The notes: generated by a model not told the origin, from the letters alone. Positions 52,112 to 60,436 are shown, numbered from the stretch's first letter. The stretch: 64,000 nt of DNA from Winogradskyella sp. (GCF_013213835.1 NZ_JABSSU010000001.1:1-64000); one strand, 5' to 3'. Translations and numbers: made by a program.

Positions 52112-52351
52112 CTCTTCTTTGAAACTTTCAAGAATTTTTTCTTTTTCGTCTTCTTTAAGACAGTCAATTTCAGATTTATGAATAGCGTCAGTTAATTTGC
52201 TATTGTTTTTGGAGTATCCTCTAGTGATATTGCACCAAGATAATCTTAAGGCTAATTTAACACGCTCCCAGCCAGTCGCCTCACCATATTGATTTTTATC
52301 GCATATGTGTTTTGCTTCTTCGCAGCTTATAAATAAAAAACTTTTCTTCAT
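52094..52351 (-). CDS. Small anti-sigma-like partner of the ECF sigma factor
   Basis: An 85-residue soluble protein directly behind a sigma factor gene (1-bp gap). SCEEAKHICDKNQYGEATGWERVKLALRLSWCNITRGY resembles the zinc-binding anti-sigma pattern His-x-Cys then Cys-x-x-Cys, but the last Cys appears to be replaced by Thr (CNIT). It has no membrane segment. A role in modulating the sigma factor is likely from context; zinc binding is doubtful given the missing residue. Confidence 0.6.
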   Translation of the reverse strand: MKKSFLFISCEEAKHICDKNQYGEATGWERVKLALRLSWCNITRGYSKNNSKLTDAIHKSEIDCLKEDEKEKILESFKEELIKHQ

Positions 52352-52352
52352 T

Positions 52353-52907
52353 TTAAAACCAATTTTCTTCCATACATTCTGCTAATGCGGTACGCGCTCG
52401 ATGTATTATTACCCAGAGGTTAGACGCAGTAATATTTAATTCATTACAAATAGTTTCAGTATCATAACCTAAAATGGTTTTTTGTTTAAATACCTCCGCT
52501 TGTTTTTTTGGTAGCTTAGAAATACATTCGTGAATAGCATTACCTAACTCAGAATTTTCCAAATTATCTTCTGCGGTCTTATCAAATGGATCTGCAACTC
52601 GTTCTTCTAGCCAGTCACCTTCAGACTCTGAATCTGTATTGTAATTCATTCTAACTTCAGCTTTTCCTTTGTTAGAATTTATTTTGCGATAATAATCAAT
52701 AATCTTTCGTTTCAAAATAGAAACAAGCCAAGTGCGTTCACTTGCTTCTCCTTTAAAATTACTCATAGACTTTAAGCCCGCTAAGAACGTTTCAGAGACC
52801 AAATCTTTGGCCATTTCTCTGTCGTTAACTCTAGAGATTGTGTAATTGAACAGGTAATCTGAATATGAATTAATCCAATTGTTTGGATTTAATTGATGGT
52901 TGGCCAT
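52353..52907 (-). CDS. ECF-type RNA polymerase sigma factor
   Basis: A 184-residue sigma-70 family factor. Region 2 is about 10-75 (LFNYTISRVNDREMAKDLVSETFLAGLKSMSNFKGEASERTWLVSILKRKIIDYYRK) and region 4 about 125-180 (CISKLPKKQAEVFKQKTILGYDTETICNELNITASNLWVIIHRARTALAECM). There is no region 1.1 or 3. It directs RNA polymerase to a small set of promoters. The downstream small protein is probably its regulator. A -7 element TATTTTTG (minus strand, 52928-52935) lies 20 bp upstream of the start. Confidence 0.93.
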   Translation of the reverse strand: MANHQLNPNNWINSYSDYLFNYTISRVNDREMAKDLVSETFLAGLKSMSNFKGEASERTWLVSILKRKIIDYYRKINSNKGKAEVRMNYNTDSESEGDWLEERVADPFDKTAEDNLENSELGNAIHECISKLPKKQAEVFKQKTILGYDTETICNELNITASNLWVIIHRARTALAECMEENWF

Positions 52908-52927
52908 TTAGTTGTCATTACTTAAAT

Positions 52928-52935
52928 CAAAAATA
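52928..52935 (-). promoter_or_regulatory. Promoter -7 element of the sigma factor gene
   Basis: Minus-strand TATTTTTG, 20 bp before the start codon; no clear -33 element was found. Confidence 0.4.
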
Positions 52936-52973
52936 ACGAAAATATTCATTTTTATGACTCCTGAAAATTTCTT

Positions 52974-53852
52974 TTATTGTTTTGAAGCACTTATAATGTA
53001 ATATCCAAAGCTTTTCAGGTGTAGACCCGATAATAGTGCGTAAAAAGAACCCTTCAGATTATGTAAGCTTTCTCTCTTTAAGTTTTTAAAACGAAATATT
53101 TTCTTAAGAATAAAACCTGATATTGCAAATGGAACATGCAGTACGGACGGCGCAACTCGATAAGAAATGTCTTCGATCTTTATATTAGTAAAGCCAAGCT
53201 CTTCAAGCTTATCCTTTATATAGTGATGAGTTTCGAGTTTTTCTAAACTCCAATGCTCACAAAGTTTTTGGTAGGCGAATTTTCCCCCACAGCACAAGTT
53301 ATTGTGATTCTTTTTTAAGAAAGCATCAGCAATAACTAGTCTACCTTTAGGTTTTAGAATTCTGTGGGCTTCTTTTAATGAATTAACATTATGACCAGAA
53401 TGGCAAAAGCTTTCTATAGCTATAGCAGAGTCGAAGGAATTTGATTGAAAGAAAGTGTTATTGTAATTCTCTTTAATGATGATACCATTTTTGCCTTTAA
53501 GCAACTCATTACCTTTTTTTACTTGAAAATCAGAAAGTGTTACTCCATATGCAATAACGTTTTTAAAATTGTTTAAAGCATAACGCATTGTTGCACCCAT
53601 ACCGCAACCAAGGTCTATTAATCTGTTTTTGGTATTCTTTATTTGTAGTCGCTTCATAATTTGAGTATTCATTTCGTTAAGCATGGTATCCCTTCTAAAA
53701 AGATTGGTTTTAAACCATGAGAAATATCCAAAATGCATATTGAAATCTTTACTCCAAAATTTATAATCTTCGGTAGCTTCGTTGTAGAAGTCTACCATTT
53801 CCAGGCGATTTTTTTCAGAATAATTAGTGTAAGGTATTGTTCGTGTTTTCAT
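52974..53852 (-). CDS. SAM-dependent methyltransferase
   Basis: A 292-residue class I methyltransferase. Motif I is RLIDLGCGMGATMRYAL (about 77-93), followed by VIAYGVTLSDFQVKKGNEL and, later, FDSAIAIESFCHSGHNVNSLKEAHRILKPKGRLVIADAFL (about 138-177), the pattern of cyclopropane-synthase/sterol-type methyltransferases. It overlaps the desaturase-like gene by 29 bp, so the two are co-translated. Together they suggest modification of unsaturated membrane lipids, for example methylation or cyclopropanation; this is inference. Confidence 0.85.
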   Translation of the reverse strand: MKTRTIPYTNYSEKNRLEMVDFYNEATEDYKFWSKDFNMHFGYFSWFKTNLFRRDTMLNEMNTQIMKRLQIKNTKNRLIDLGCGMGATMRYALNNFKNVIAYGVTLSDFQVKKGNELLKGKNGIIIKENYNNTFFQSNSFDSAIAIESFCHSGHNVNSLKEAHRILKPKGRLVIADAFLKKNHNNLCCGGKFAYQKLCEHWSLEKLETHHYIKDKLEELGFTNIKIEDISYRVAPSVLHVPFAISGFILKKIFRFKNLKRESLHNLKGSFYALLSGLHLKSFGYYIISASKQ

Positions 53853-54753
53853 AATTAAAGAATTTAGGTAGTTTCCATTTTGTAGTGTTGTATGCTCTAG
53901 CTGTCTTTTTTAAGTGTCCTTCTTGAAGATTTACGTTTTTAATGACTTTAAGCTTCATTAAGCAGCATGCTATCATCCACCCAAAATCTATCTCATACCA
54001 CCTAGATGAAAATTTTGCTGAAGTTGGATAAGAATGATGGTTGTTGTGAAAGCCTTCGCCAAATGATAATAAACCAAGGATTACATCATTATAACCACTT
54101 TCGTCTGCATCTACTATTTTGTATCTTGAATAGCCATATTTGTGAGATGCATAACCAATGTACCAATGTCCTAGAATGATTAAAGAAGTTCTAAAACATG
54201 TGGCAAAAAGCATGCTGTTAAACCCAAATACTAAATAAAGAATTGCCATGAATAGGATGTAATGTATTATCCAAGTTTTATTAAGCCATTTGATGGTTGA
54301 ATCGTTTATGTCTTTTAATGGAATATTGTATCTACTTTCATTAACAGGAATATATGTTAAATGCAAATTCCATATATAATCGGTAAATAATGAGTGTTTA
54401 TACTGAAAATAGCGCGGGCAATCTTTTCTGTTCTGCCAATAGTCTCTGTAGTAATGTTGCCTTAACCAGCTTAATGGACTTCCTAAACCAGTTAGAATGA
54501 AAAGATATAAACTAATGTTTGTAAAGGTCTTGCTTGTTTTGTATGATTTATGAATGATTCCTCTATGTAATCCAACGGAATGACCAATACCAACGGTTAA
54601 AACCAATAGACATATATTTAAGATAATATCAAACTTATTAATTGAAGAAAAGTCAATCAATACAATGGGTAGCGTCATGGCGTATAGCCAGATAGATTTT
54701 TTCCAACTAAATTTTATTATACCATGTTCTGTTTTTGGAATAAATATTTTCAT
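53824..54753 (-). CDS. Fatty-acid-desaturase-like membrane protein
   Basis: A 309-residue membrane protein with four predicted helices and His boxes of the acyl-CoA desaturase superfamily. Box 1 is VGLHRGIIH (about 61-69); box 3 is EGFHNNHHSYP (about 228-238). The second box reads WLRQHYYRDYWQNRKDCP (about 98-115), where the usual H-x-x-H-H is reduced to one His, so iron coordination may differ. Its start overlaps the stop of the small membrane gene by 4 bp. It lies in an operon with a methyltransferase. Confidence 0.75.
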   Translation of the reverse strand: MKIFIPKTEHGIIKFSWKKSIWLYAMTLPIVLIDFSSINKFDIILNICLLVLTVGIGHSVGLHRGIIHKSYKTSKTFTNISLYLFILTGLGSPLSWLRQHYYRDYWQNRKDCPRYFQYKHSLFTDYIWNLHLTYIPVNESRYNIPLKDINDSTIKWLNKTWIIHYILFMAILYLVFGFNSMLFATCFRTSLIILGHWYIGYASHKYGYSRYKIVDADESGYNDVILGLLSFGEGFHNNHHSYPTSAKFSSRWYEIDFGWMIACCLMKLKVIKNVNLQEGHLKKTARAYNTTKWKLPKFFNYENTNNTLH

Positions 54754-55088
54754 GATAGCTCTTTGTTAATACGTTTTAAAGTGTAGAGAAAGTAACTCGC
54801 AATAGATAGAGGCAATAGGATTAAACCAATGATATAAGGAATAGTATCGTTATATAAATTTTCAATTGTAATGCATAATAGAAAGTACACAGCTACAAAT
54901 AACCAATAGTAAAGCACTTTTGCTTTGCTTGATTTTGATATGTTTTTCCAATAGTAGAATAGACTCAGAGCCGAAAAAATTTGAATTAATCCAAGAAGAA
55001 TTTGAAAAAGTAATCCAAAGTAAATGGTAAGGTACAAGACCAAAGTGATAATGAATGCTAATAGGTTTGTTTTATATAATATTTTCAT
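54750..55088 (-). CDS. Small four-helix membrane protein
   Basis: A 112-residue protein consisting of about four hydrophobic segments (7-35, 37-50, 60-77, 80-104). No family is recognised. It is the first gene of the operon that continues with the desaturase-like protein and the methyltransferase, preceded by operator copy 1 at 55105-55126. Confidence 0.6.
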   Translation of the reverse strand: MKILYKTNLLAFIITLVLYLTIYFGLLFQILLGLIQIFSALSLFYYWKNISKSSKAKVLYYWLFVAVYFLLCITIENLYNDTIPYIIGLILLPLSIASYFLYTLKRINKELS

Positions 55089-55104
55089 TTTTATTAATTT
55101 TTAA

Positions 55105-55126
55105 ACTTTCAGAAAAAATTGAAAGT
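55105..55126. promoter_or_regulatory. Operator copy 1 for the GbsR/MarR-type regulator
   Basis: ACTTTCA, 8 bp, TGAAAGT. The same inverted repeat with the same spacing occurs at 55678-55699. It lies 17 bp upstream of the start of the membrane-lipid operon. Confidence 0.65.
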
Positions 55127-55148
55127 ATTGATTAAAAAAATATATGTT

Positions 55149-55652
55149 CTATTTCAAGAGTTTAAGAACGGACTTGGTTAACCAGTTTTGTTTCTGGTCT
55201 ATAAGTTTATTCATTAGCGTGTCCATATCGTTAGCCAGTTCCATTAAGGCTTTTGTTTGCTTTATCAATTCTTGGGTTTGCTTGCTGCCATCATCTTCTA
55301 TTGAAGATACTTCTTCTAATACTTTAATCACTGGTTTTATTTCTCTTCGACTTCTTTCCTTAGCAATTATTTTCGCTAATTCTTGTACGTCTTTTTCCGT
55401 TGTGAAAAACTCTCTACGTTCACCAGAAATGAGTACTTTGGTAACAATACCCCAATCCACAAGATTTCTTAAGTTCATACTTGTATTGCCACGTGATATC
55501 TTTAGTTCTGTCATGATATCCTCCATAGATAATGGTTTGGTAGAAACAAAGAGTAATGCTTGTATTTGAGCCATCGCCTTATTGATGCCCCAAAGTGTAC
55601 CTAAGCTTCCCCAAGTACTTATAAATTTTTCTTTAGCTTCTCCAAATTCCAT
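55149..55652 (-). CDS. GbsR/MarR-type transcriptional regulator
   Basis: I chose ATG 55652 (MEFGEAKEKFISTWGSLGTLWGI, 167 residues); the alternative ATG at 55667 lies upstream of the -7 element at 55657-55664. The winged helix-turn-helix reads MAQIQALLFVSTKPLSMEDIMTELKISRGNTSMNLRNLVDWGIVTKV (about 26-72). A long helical C-terminal part follows (about 85-167), probably for dimerisation. Two copies of ACTTTCA-N8-TGAAAGT lie in front of this gene and in front of the lipid operon, so it likely controls both and itself. Confidence 0.88.
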   Translation of the reverse strand: MEFGEAKEKFISTWGSLGTLWGINKAMAQIQALLFVSTKPLSMEDIMTELKISRGNTSMNLRNLVDWGIVTKVLISGERREFFTTEKDVQELAKIIAKERSRREIKPVIKVLEEVSSIEDDGSKQTQELIKQTKALMELANDMDTLMNKLIDQKQNWLTKSVLKLLK

Positions 55653-55656
55653 ATTA

Positions 55657-55685
55657 CAAATATACAAAATATTTTAAACTTTCAA
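55657..55685 (-). promoter_or_regulatory. Promoter of the GbsR/MarR-type regulator
   Basis: On the minus strand TTG (55685-55683), 18 bp, TATATTTG (55664-55657). The operator copy at 55678-55699 covers the -33 part, consistent with autorepression. The start codon follows 4 bp after the -7 element, so the mRNA would be leaderless or nearly so. Confidence 0.55.
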
Positions 55686-55699
55686 TAATCATTGAAAGT
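55678..55699. promoter_or_regulatory. Operator copy 2 for the GbsR/MarR-type regulator
   Basis: ACTTTCA, 8 bp, TGAAAGT inside a longer perfect palindrome with 10-bp arms (AACTTTCAAT at 55677-55686, ATTGAAAGTT at 55691-55700). It overlaps the regulator's own -33 region. Confidence 0.7.
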
Positions 55700-55701
55700 T
55701 A

Positions 55702-56478
55702 TTATTTTATTTGTAAATGAATGTGATCATCGTGTCTCACAGAATGACAACCCTGAAAACGAATTCGGTATTCATTCTGTAACTTTAAGTCTCTTTTTAG
55801 GTAGGGCTCAATAAAAATGCTTTGCGTTTCGGATTTTGATAATAAGGCTTTAAGTAAAGCTCTGGTTCTTTTTTTGTCGAGTTGTAATTCGGTGTTCATA
55901 CCAAAACTTAGATATTTCGGAAAGTCGTATTGCCAATGACCATTGTCAGTACATGGCATATTAGCATCTTTGATAAAAGCACCATAACCAGAGTTTGAAG
56001 GTTTCTGTTCTGTTGGTTTACCATCTTTATTTAAATACATAAATGATAAATCTACTTTTTTACCATCGTTATGACTGAGATGTGGTAATAAAGGGAATCC
56101 GTTGTAAAAGGGAAAGCAGGCGTCTAAATATGTTATTTTAAATTCACAGTTTTTGATGCTTTCTATAAGCATCTGTTTTAATTCTGGATTGACATAATTT
56201 CGAAATGTCAATGGATAGAACCAATTCCTGGGTACCAAATCATTATGAAACCAAGGTAGCCTTTCTCTACCAAATTGCTTTGCAATAGGAGGGATTAGCA
56301 ATAAATTAAATATTAAATAAACTATTGGAAATACATGTCGTTTTTTCCAGTCTTTATTTTTTGAAATTATAATAGTGAGCAACCAAATGATACCACCAAC
56401 TTGAGTAAGAACTGTCAAGAAAATAATAAACAGAATGTGTGCGATTAATTTTATGAATGACATAAATTTAGAACGCAT
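55702..56478 (-). CDS. Membrane-anchored M74/MepA-like metallopeptidase
   Basis: A 258-residue protein with two N-terminal hydrophobic segments (about 8-35 and 47-65). The soluble part has LSHNDGKKVDLSF (about 134-146), which fits the H-x-x-G-x-x-x-D zinc signature, and near the end VRHDDHIHLQIK with the H-x-H signature of LAS (M15/M74) peptidases such as MepA. It may therefore cleave peptidoglycan cross-links, with its catalytic domain outside the cytosol. The assignment rests on these two motifs only; it is otherwise divergent. Confidence 0.6.
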   Translation of the reverse strand: MRSKFMSFIKLIAHILFIIFLTVLTQVGGIIWLLTIIISKNKDWKKRHVFPIVYLIFNLLLIPPIAKQFGRERLPWFHNDLVPRNWFYPLTFRNYVNPELKQMLIESIKNCEFKITYLDACFPFYNGFPLLPHLSHNDGKKVDLSFMYLNKDGKPTEQKPSNSGYGAFIKDANMPCTDNGHWQYDFPKYLSFGMNTELQLDKKRTRALLKALLSKSETQSIFIEPYLKRDLKLQNEYRIRFQGCHSVRHDDHIHLQIK

Positions 56479-56490
56479 TAACCTGTCTTT

Positions 56491-58524
56491 TTATTTCAAC
56501 AACCCAGCGCGTCTTAATAAGGCTTCAGGTTTTGGTTCTTGACCTCTAAACTTTTTATACAATGTCATCGGATTTTCGGTGCCACCTTGAGATAACACAA
56601 AGATTTTAAATTTATCCGCTACGGTTTTATTAAAAATGCCTTCTTCTTTAAAATATTCAAAAGCATCTGCATCTAAAACTTCTGCCCATTTGTAGCTGTA
56701 ATATCCTGAAGAATAACCACCTTGAAAGATGTGAGCAAATGCAGTACTCATACAATTTTCTTCAACATCTGGATATAATTGTGTTTTCCCAAATGCCTTT
56801 GTCTCATGCGATTTTACTGATGTAATCGTTTCTGGTGACTCGTTGGCATGCCAAGCCATGTCTAACATTCCGAAGCTTAATTGACGTAAGGTTTGCATGC
56901 CTTCATTAAAGGTAGCTGAAGCTTTAATTTTTTCAATAAGTTCCATTGGGATAAGCTCACCTGTTTCGTAGTGCGTCGCAAAGAGTTTTAGAGTCTCTTC
57001 TTCGTAACACCAATTTTCTAAAATCTGACTTGGTAATTCTACAAAATCCCAATACACATTTGTACCAGATAAACTAGGATAAGTGGTATTAGCTAGCATA
57101 CCATGTAATGCATGTCCGAACTCATGAAACAGTGTAGTAACCTCATTGAAAGTTAACAATGATGGCTTACTTTTTGTAGGTTTTGTAAAGTTGCAAACAA
57201 TGGATACATGAGGTCTATCGTTCTCGCCATTTTTTATCATTTGCGACTTGTAAGATGTCATCCATGCGCCATTTCGTTTTCCTGCTCTTGGAAAGAAATC
57301 TGCATAGAAAATGGATACTAAATTACCTTCGGTATCTACTACTTTATAAGTCATAACATCTTCATGATATTTGTCTATAGTATCAATTTCTTCAAATTGT
57401 AATCCGAATAATTTTTCAGCAACTTTAAAAGCTCCGTTAATAACATTTTCGAGTTTGAAGTATGGCTTTAACTGTTCGTCATCTAGACTAAATAATTTTT
57501 GCTTTAATTTTTCAGAATAATATGCAGAATCCCATTTTTGTAGATTATCAATTCCGTCTAAATCCTTAGCGAAATCTTCTAAATTTTTAAACTCCTTTAG
57601 AGCAGCTGGTTTTGCCTTTTCTAGTAGTTGGTTTAGAAAGGCATTCACTTTTTCTGGTGTTTCTGCCATGCGCTCTTCTAGTACAAAATGCGCGTGTGTT
57701 TTATAGCCTAAAAGTTGTGCTCTTTGATAACGTAATTCTGCAATTCTTAAAACATTGTCTTGATTGTCTAAATCATCATTTTTAAAACCTTTGCTGCCAA
57801 ATGCTTTAGACAATTTTTCTCTTAAGTTTCTATTGTCGGCATACGTCATAAATGGAATGTAGCTAGGATAATCTAAAGTAATCAACCAACCGTCTTTTTC
57901 TTTACTTTCTGTTAATTGTTTAGCAGCTTCTTTTGCATCATCAGGTAAACCAGATAAATCAGTTTCATCTGTAATGTGCATTTCAAAATTGTTGGTTTCA
58001 GCTAAAATATGCTCACCAAACTTTAATTTTAATTGGCTTAATTCTTTATCAATAGCTCTAAGTTTTTCTTTGTCCTCATCTTTTAAATTGGCGCCATTTC
58101 TAGAAAAGCCTTTGTATTTTTCATCTAATAGGGTTTTTTGTTCTGTAGTTAGATCTAATTCAGACTTAATGTCGTAAACAGCTTTTACTTTTTTAAATAA
58201 TTCTTCATTTAGTGTGATGTCATTGCTGAACTCAGATAAAAGCGGAGAAACCTCTTGTGCTATTTTTTGAATGTCATCATTAGTTTCAGCAGAATTTAGA
58301 TTAAAGAATATACTGGAAATACGACTTAGTTCTTGACCAGAATAATCTAAGGCTTCAATAGTGTTTTCAAAATTTGGCACTTCTTTGGTACTAGTAATAG
58401 CATCAATCTCTGCCTTTGCTTTTTCAATTGCGGTTTTAAATGCAGGCAAATAATCTTCATTTTTAATTTTTGAAAACGGTGCAGTATTGAAAGGTGTATT
58501 GAATGTATTATTAAGAATATTCAT
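56491..58524 (-). CDS. M3-family metallopeptidase (dipeptidyl carboxypeptidase/oligopeptidase A-like)
   Basis: A 677-residue zinc peptidase. The catalytic motif is TLFHEFGHALHGML (about 464-477), with ENWCYEEETLKLFATHYETGE downstream. FPRAGKRNGAWMTSY, IVCNFTKPTKSKPSLLTFNEV, YWDFVELPSQILENW and the C-terminal AFAHIFQGGYSSGYYSYKWAEVLDADAF are typical of Dcp/OpdA. No signal peptide is visible, so it is probably cytosolic and degrades short peptides. Length matches the family. Confidence 0.93.
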   Translation of the reverse strand: MNILNNTFNTPFNTAPFSKIKNEDYLPAFKTAIEKAKAEIDAITSTKEVPNFENTIEALDYSGQELSRISSIFFNLNSAETNDDIQKIAQEVSPLLSEFSNDITLNEELFKKVKAVYDIKSELDLTTEQKTLLDEKYKGFSRNGANLKDEDKEKLRAIDKELSQLKLKFGEHILAETNNFEMHITDETDLSGLPDDAKEAAKQLTESKEKDGWLITLDYPSYIPFMTYADNRNLREKLSKAFGSKGFKNDDLDNQDNVLRIAELRYQRAQLLGYKTHAHFVLEERMAETPEKVNAFLNQLLEKAKPAALKEFKNLEDFAKDLDGIDNLQKWDSAYYSEKLKQKLFSLDDEQLKPYFKLENVINGAFKVAEKLFGLQFEEIDTIDKYHEDVMTYKVVDTEGNLVSIFYADFFPRAGKRNGAWMTSYKSQMIKNGENDRPHVSIVCNFTKPTKSKPSLLTFNEVTTLFHEFGHALHGMLANTTYPSLSGTNVYWDFVELPSQILENWCYEEETLKLFATHYETGELIPMELIEKIKASATFNEGMQTLRQLSFGMLDMAWHANESPETITSVKSHETKAFGKTQLYPDVEENCMSTAFAHIFQGGYSSGYYSYKWAEVLDADAFEYFKEEGIFNKTVADKFKIFVLSQGGTENPMTLYKKFRGQEPKPEALLRRAGLLK

Positions 58525-58620
58525 GTGTTTTGATCTAAAATTTCCTTGTTATAATATTGATAATCTGTATTTTAACTCATTTTTAAGAGCTTCAAAAATA
58601 CTTTCATTATAAGTTTTTAG

Positions 58621-58708
58621 TATCTTTGAATGTTCTTTAGAAGTAAGTCTTATTACTCTAAAGAATTGGTTAATAGCTTAAGCCTTGATGAGAATCGAGG
58701 CTTTTTTA
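58621..58708 (+). ncRNA. Small RNA candidate between the M3 peptidase and purE
   Basis: On the plus strand a -7-like element TATCTTTG (58621-58628) is followed by a 13-bp hairpin (TTCTTTAGA/TCTAAAGAA plus GTAA/TTAC, 58633-58665, one bulged A) and a terminator: AAGCCTTGAT (58680-58689) pairs with ATCGAGGCTT (58694-58703), loop GAGA, then a T run. No protein is encoded. Both neighbours run on the minus strand, so this terminator cannot belong to them. The -33 element is weak. The expected RNA would be about 75 bases. Confidence 0.5.
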
Positions 58709-59185
58709 TAAGTCTTTAGCAGACTCGTGCACCTTAGCTTTAAGTCCTTCTTTGTATACCATAACTTTATCTAGTATACATTGGTCCGCACTACCTAAAA
58801 TTTGAGCTGCTAAAATTCCAGCGTTTTTCGCACCATTTAAAGCAACAGTTGCCACAGGAACTCCACCAGGCATTTGAAGAATTGATAATACAGAATCCCA
58901 GCCATCTATTGAGTTACTACTCTTTACTGGTACACCAATTACTGGTAATGGAGATAACGATGCTACCATACCTGGTAAATGTGCAGCGCCACCAGCACCT
59001 GCAACAATGACTTTAATACCTCTGGTATGTGCATTTTTACTATAATCGAATAATTTTTCTGGAGTACGATGCGCAGAAACTATGTCTACTTCCACTTCAA
59101 TATCAAATCCTTTTAATATATCTATAGCGTCTTGCATTACTGGCAAATCGCTTTTGCTTCCCATGATTACTCCTACTTTACTCAT
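58706..59185 (-). CDS. purE: N5-carboxyaminoimidazole ribonucleotide mutase
   Basis: A 159-residue class I Pur[18 protein letters not shown] (about 3-19), [14 protein letters not shown] (about 38-51) with the catalytic His, [26 protein letters not shown] (about 62-87) and [31 protein letters not shown] (about 101-131) are diagnostic. It moves the carboxyl group from N5-CAIR to CAIR in purine synthesis. Its ATG directly follows the purK stop codon. Confidence 0.96.
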   Translation of the reverse strand: MSKVGVIMGSKSDLPVMQDAIDILKGFDIEVEVDIVSAHRTPEKLFDYSKNAHTRGIKVIVAGAGGAAHLPGMVASLSPLPVIGVPVKSSNSIDGWDSVLSILQMPGGVPVATVALNGAKNAGILAAQILGSADQCILDKVMVYKEGLKAKVHESAKDL

Positions 59186-60343
59186 TTATTTACTTATAAC
59201 TTTTATTGTTCGTTTTACCTTTTCCGCGACTTCCCTTGCTTTAGCAATATCTTTGTCAACTATGGTAACATGACCCATTTTTCTAAATGGTCTGGTTTGT
59301 TTTTTACCATAAATATGTGGTGTTACTCCATCCATTGCCATAATATCTTCAATATTTTCATAAAGAACATTACCAGTATGATTTTCTGCACCAACCAAGT
59401 TTACCATAACACCAGCAACTTTACTTTCTGTATTTCCAAGAGGCAAACCAAGTACACATCTTAAGTGTTGTTCAAACTGACAAGTGTAACTTGCTTCAAT
59501 ACTGTAATGACCTGAATTATGAGGTCTTGGTGCCACTTCATTTACGATGATGTCATCATCTTCAGTCTGAAACATTTCTACAGCCAATAGCCCAACATGT
59601 TTAAATGCAGCAGCTGTTTTTAGCGCAATAAGTTCAGCTTTTTTAGAAATCTCATCAGGTATTCTTGCTGGGCAAATCACATATTCTACTTGATTGGCTT
59701 CAGGATGAAATTCCATTTCAACTACAGGATATGTTTTTAAATCCCCTTTTTCATTTCTTGCAACAATAACAGCAAGTTCGTTTTTAAAAGGGATTAAATC
59801 TTCAGCAATACACTCAACATTTGGTAGGTCAATTAAATCTGTGTAGCGTCGCACCACTTTTACACCTTGACCATCATAACCAAATCTTGCACTTTTCCAT
59901 ACAAACGGATAGCTTAAACCACCATTTTCAACCGCATCATAAATTTCTGAAGTATGTGCGAAACGTGAAAAATCTGCTGTCGGAATATTATGATCTACAT
60001 AAAACAGTTTTTGATGTGCCTTATTTTGAATAGTCCTTAATGTCTTTGCTGATGGAAATACTTTAATGCCTTCATTTTCTAGAGTTTCTAAGGCGTCAAC
60101 ATTTACATTCTCAATTTCTATAGTAAGAACATCTACTGTTTTTCCGAAGTTAACAACAGTATCATAATCTAGTAAATCACCAACTGTAAATTCGTTACAC
60201 GCTAACCTAGAAGGAGCATCTTCACTTGGGTCTAAAACACAGGTATGAATATCGTATTTTCTTGTAACGTACAATATCATTTTGCCCAATTGTCCGCCAC
60301 CAAGAATTCCTAATTTAAAATCTGAAGAAAAATAGTTCATCAA
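59186..60343 (-). CDS. purK: N5-carboxyaminoimidazole ribonucleotide synthetase
   Basis: A 385-residue ATP-grasp enzyme. LGILGGGQLGKMI (about 10-22) starts the N-terminal domain, VWKSARFGYDGQGVKVV and CIAEDLIPFKNELAVIVARN lie in the ATP-grasp region, and IIVNEVAPRPHNSGHYSIEAS (about 264-284) is the strong PurK signature. It carboxylates AIR using bicarbonate and ATP, supplying PurE, which is encoded next with no gap. A good promoter lies upstream at 60403-60436. Confidence 0.96.
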   Translation of the reverse strand: MMNYFSSDFKLGILGGGQLGKMILYVTRKYDIHTCVLDPSEDAPSRLACNEFTVGDLLDYDTVVNFGKTVDVLTIEIENVNVDALETLENEGIKVFPSAKTLRTIQNKAHQKLFYVDHNIPTADFSRFAHTSEIYDAVENGGLSYPFVWKSARFGYDGQGVKVVRRYTDLIDLPNVECIAEDLIPFKNELAVIVARNEKGDLKTYPVVEMEFHPEANQVEYVICPARIPDEISKKAELIALKTAAAFKHVGLLAVEMFQTEDDDIIVNEVAPRPHNSGHYSIEASYTCQFEQHLRCVLGLPLGNTESKVAGVMVNLVGAENHTGNVLYENIEDIMAMDGVTPHIYGKKQTRPFRKMGHVTIVDKDIAKAREVAEKVKRTIKVISK

Positions 60344-60402
60344 TAATTGTTGTTCTCAAGACATAGAGAAACACTTTTATAAAGATTTGACTTAATTTAA
60401 GG

Positions 60403-60436
60403 CAAAAATAAGCTAATTCTAGTATAAAATTCCAAA
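60403..60436 (-). promoter_or_regulatory. Promoter of purK-purE
   Basis: On the minus strand TTTG (60436-60433), 22 bp, TATTTTTG (60410-60403), matching the Bacteroidetes promoter pattern. The start codon is 60 bp downstream; no riboswitch fold was apparent in the leader. Confidence 0.55.

Noticed and set aside
55144..55569. Plus-strand open frame opposite the GbsR/MarR-type regulator
   Set aside because: The minus-strand protein has a clear winged helix and promoter; the opposite frame has no domain.
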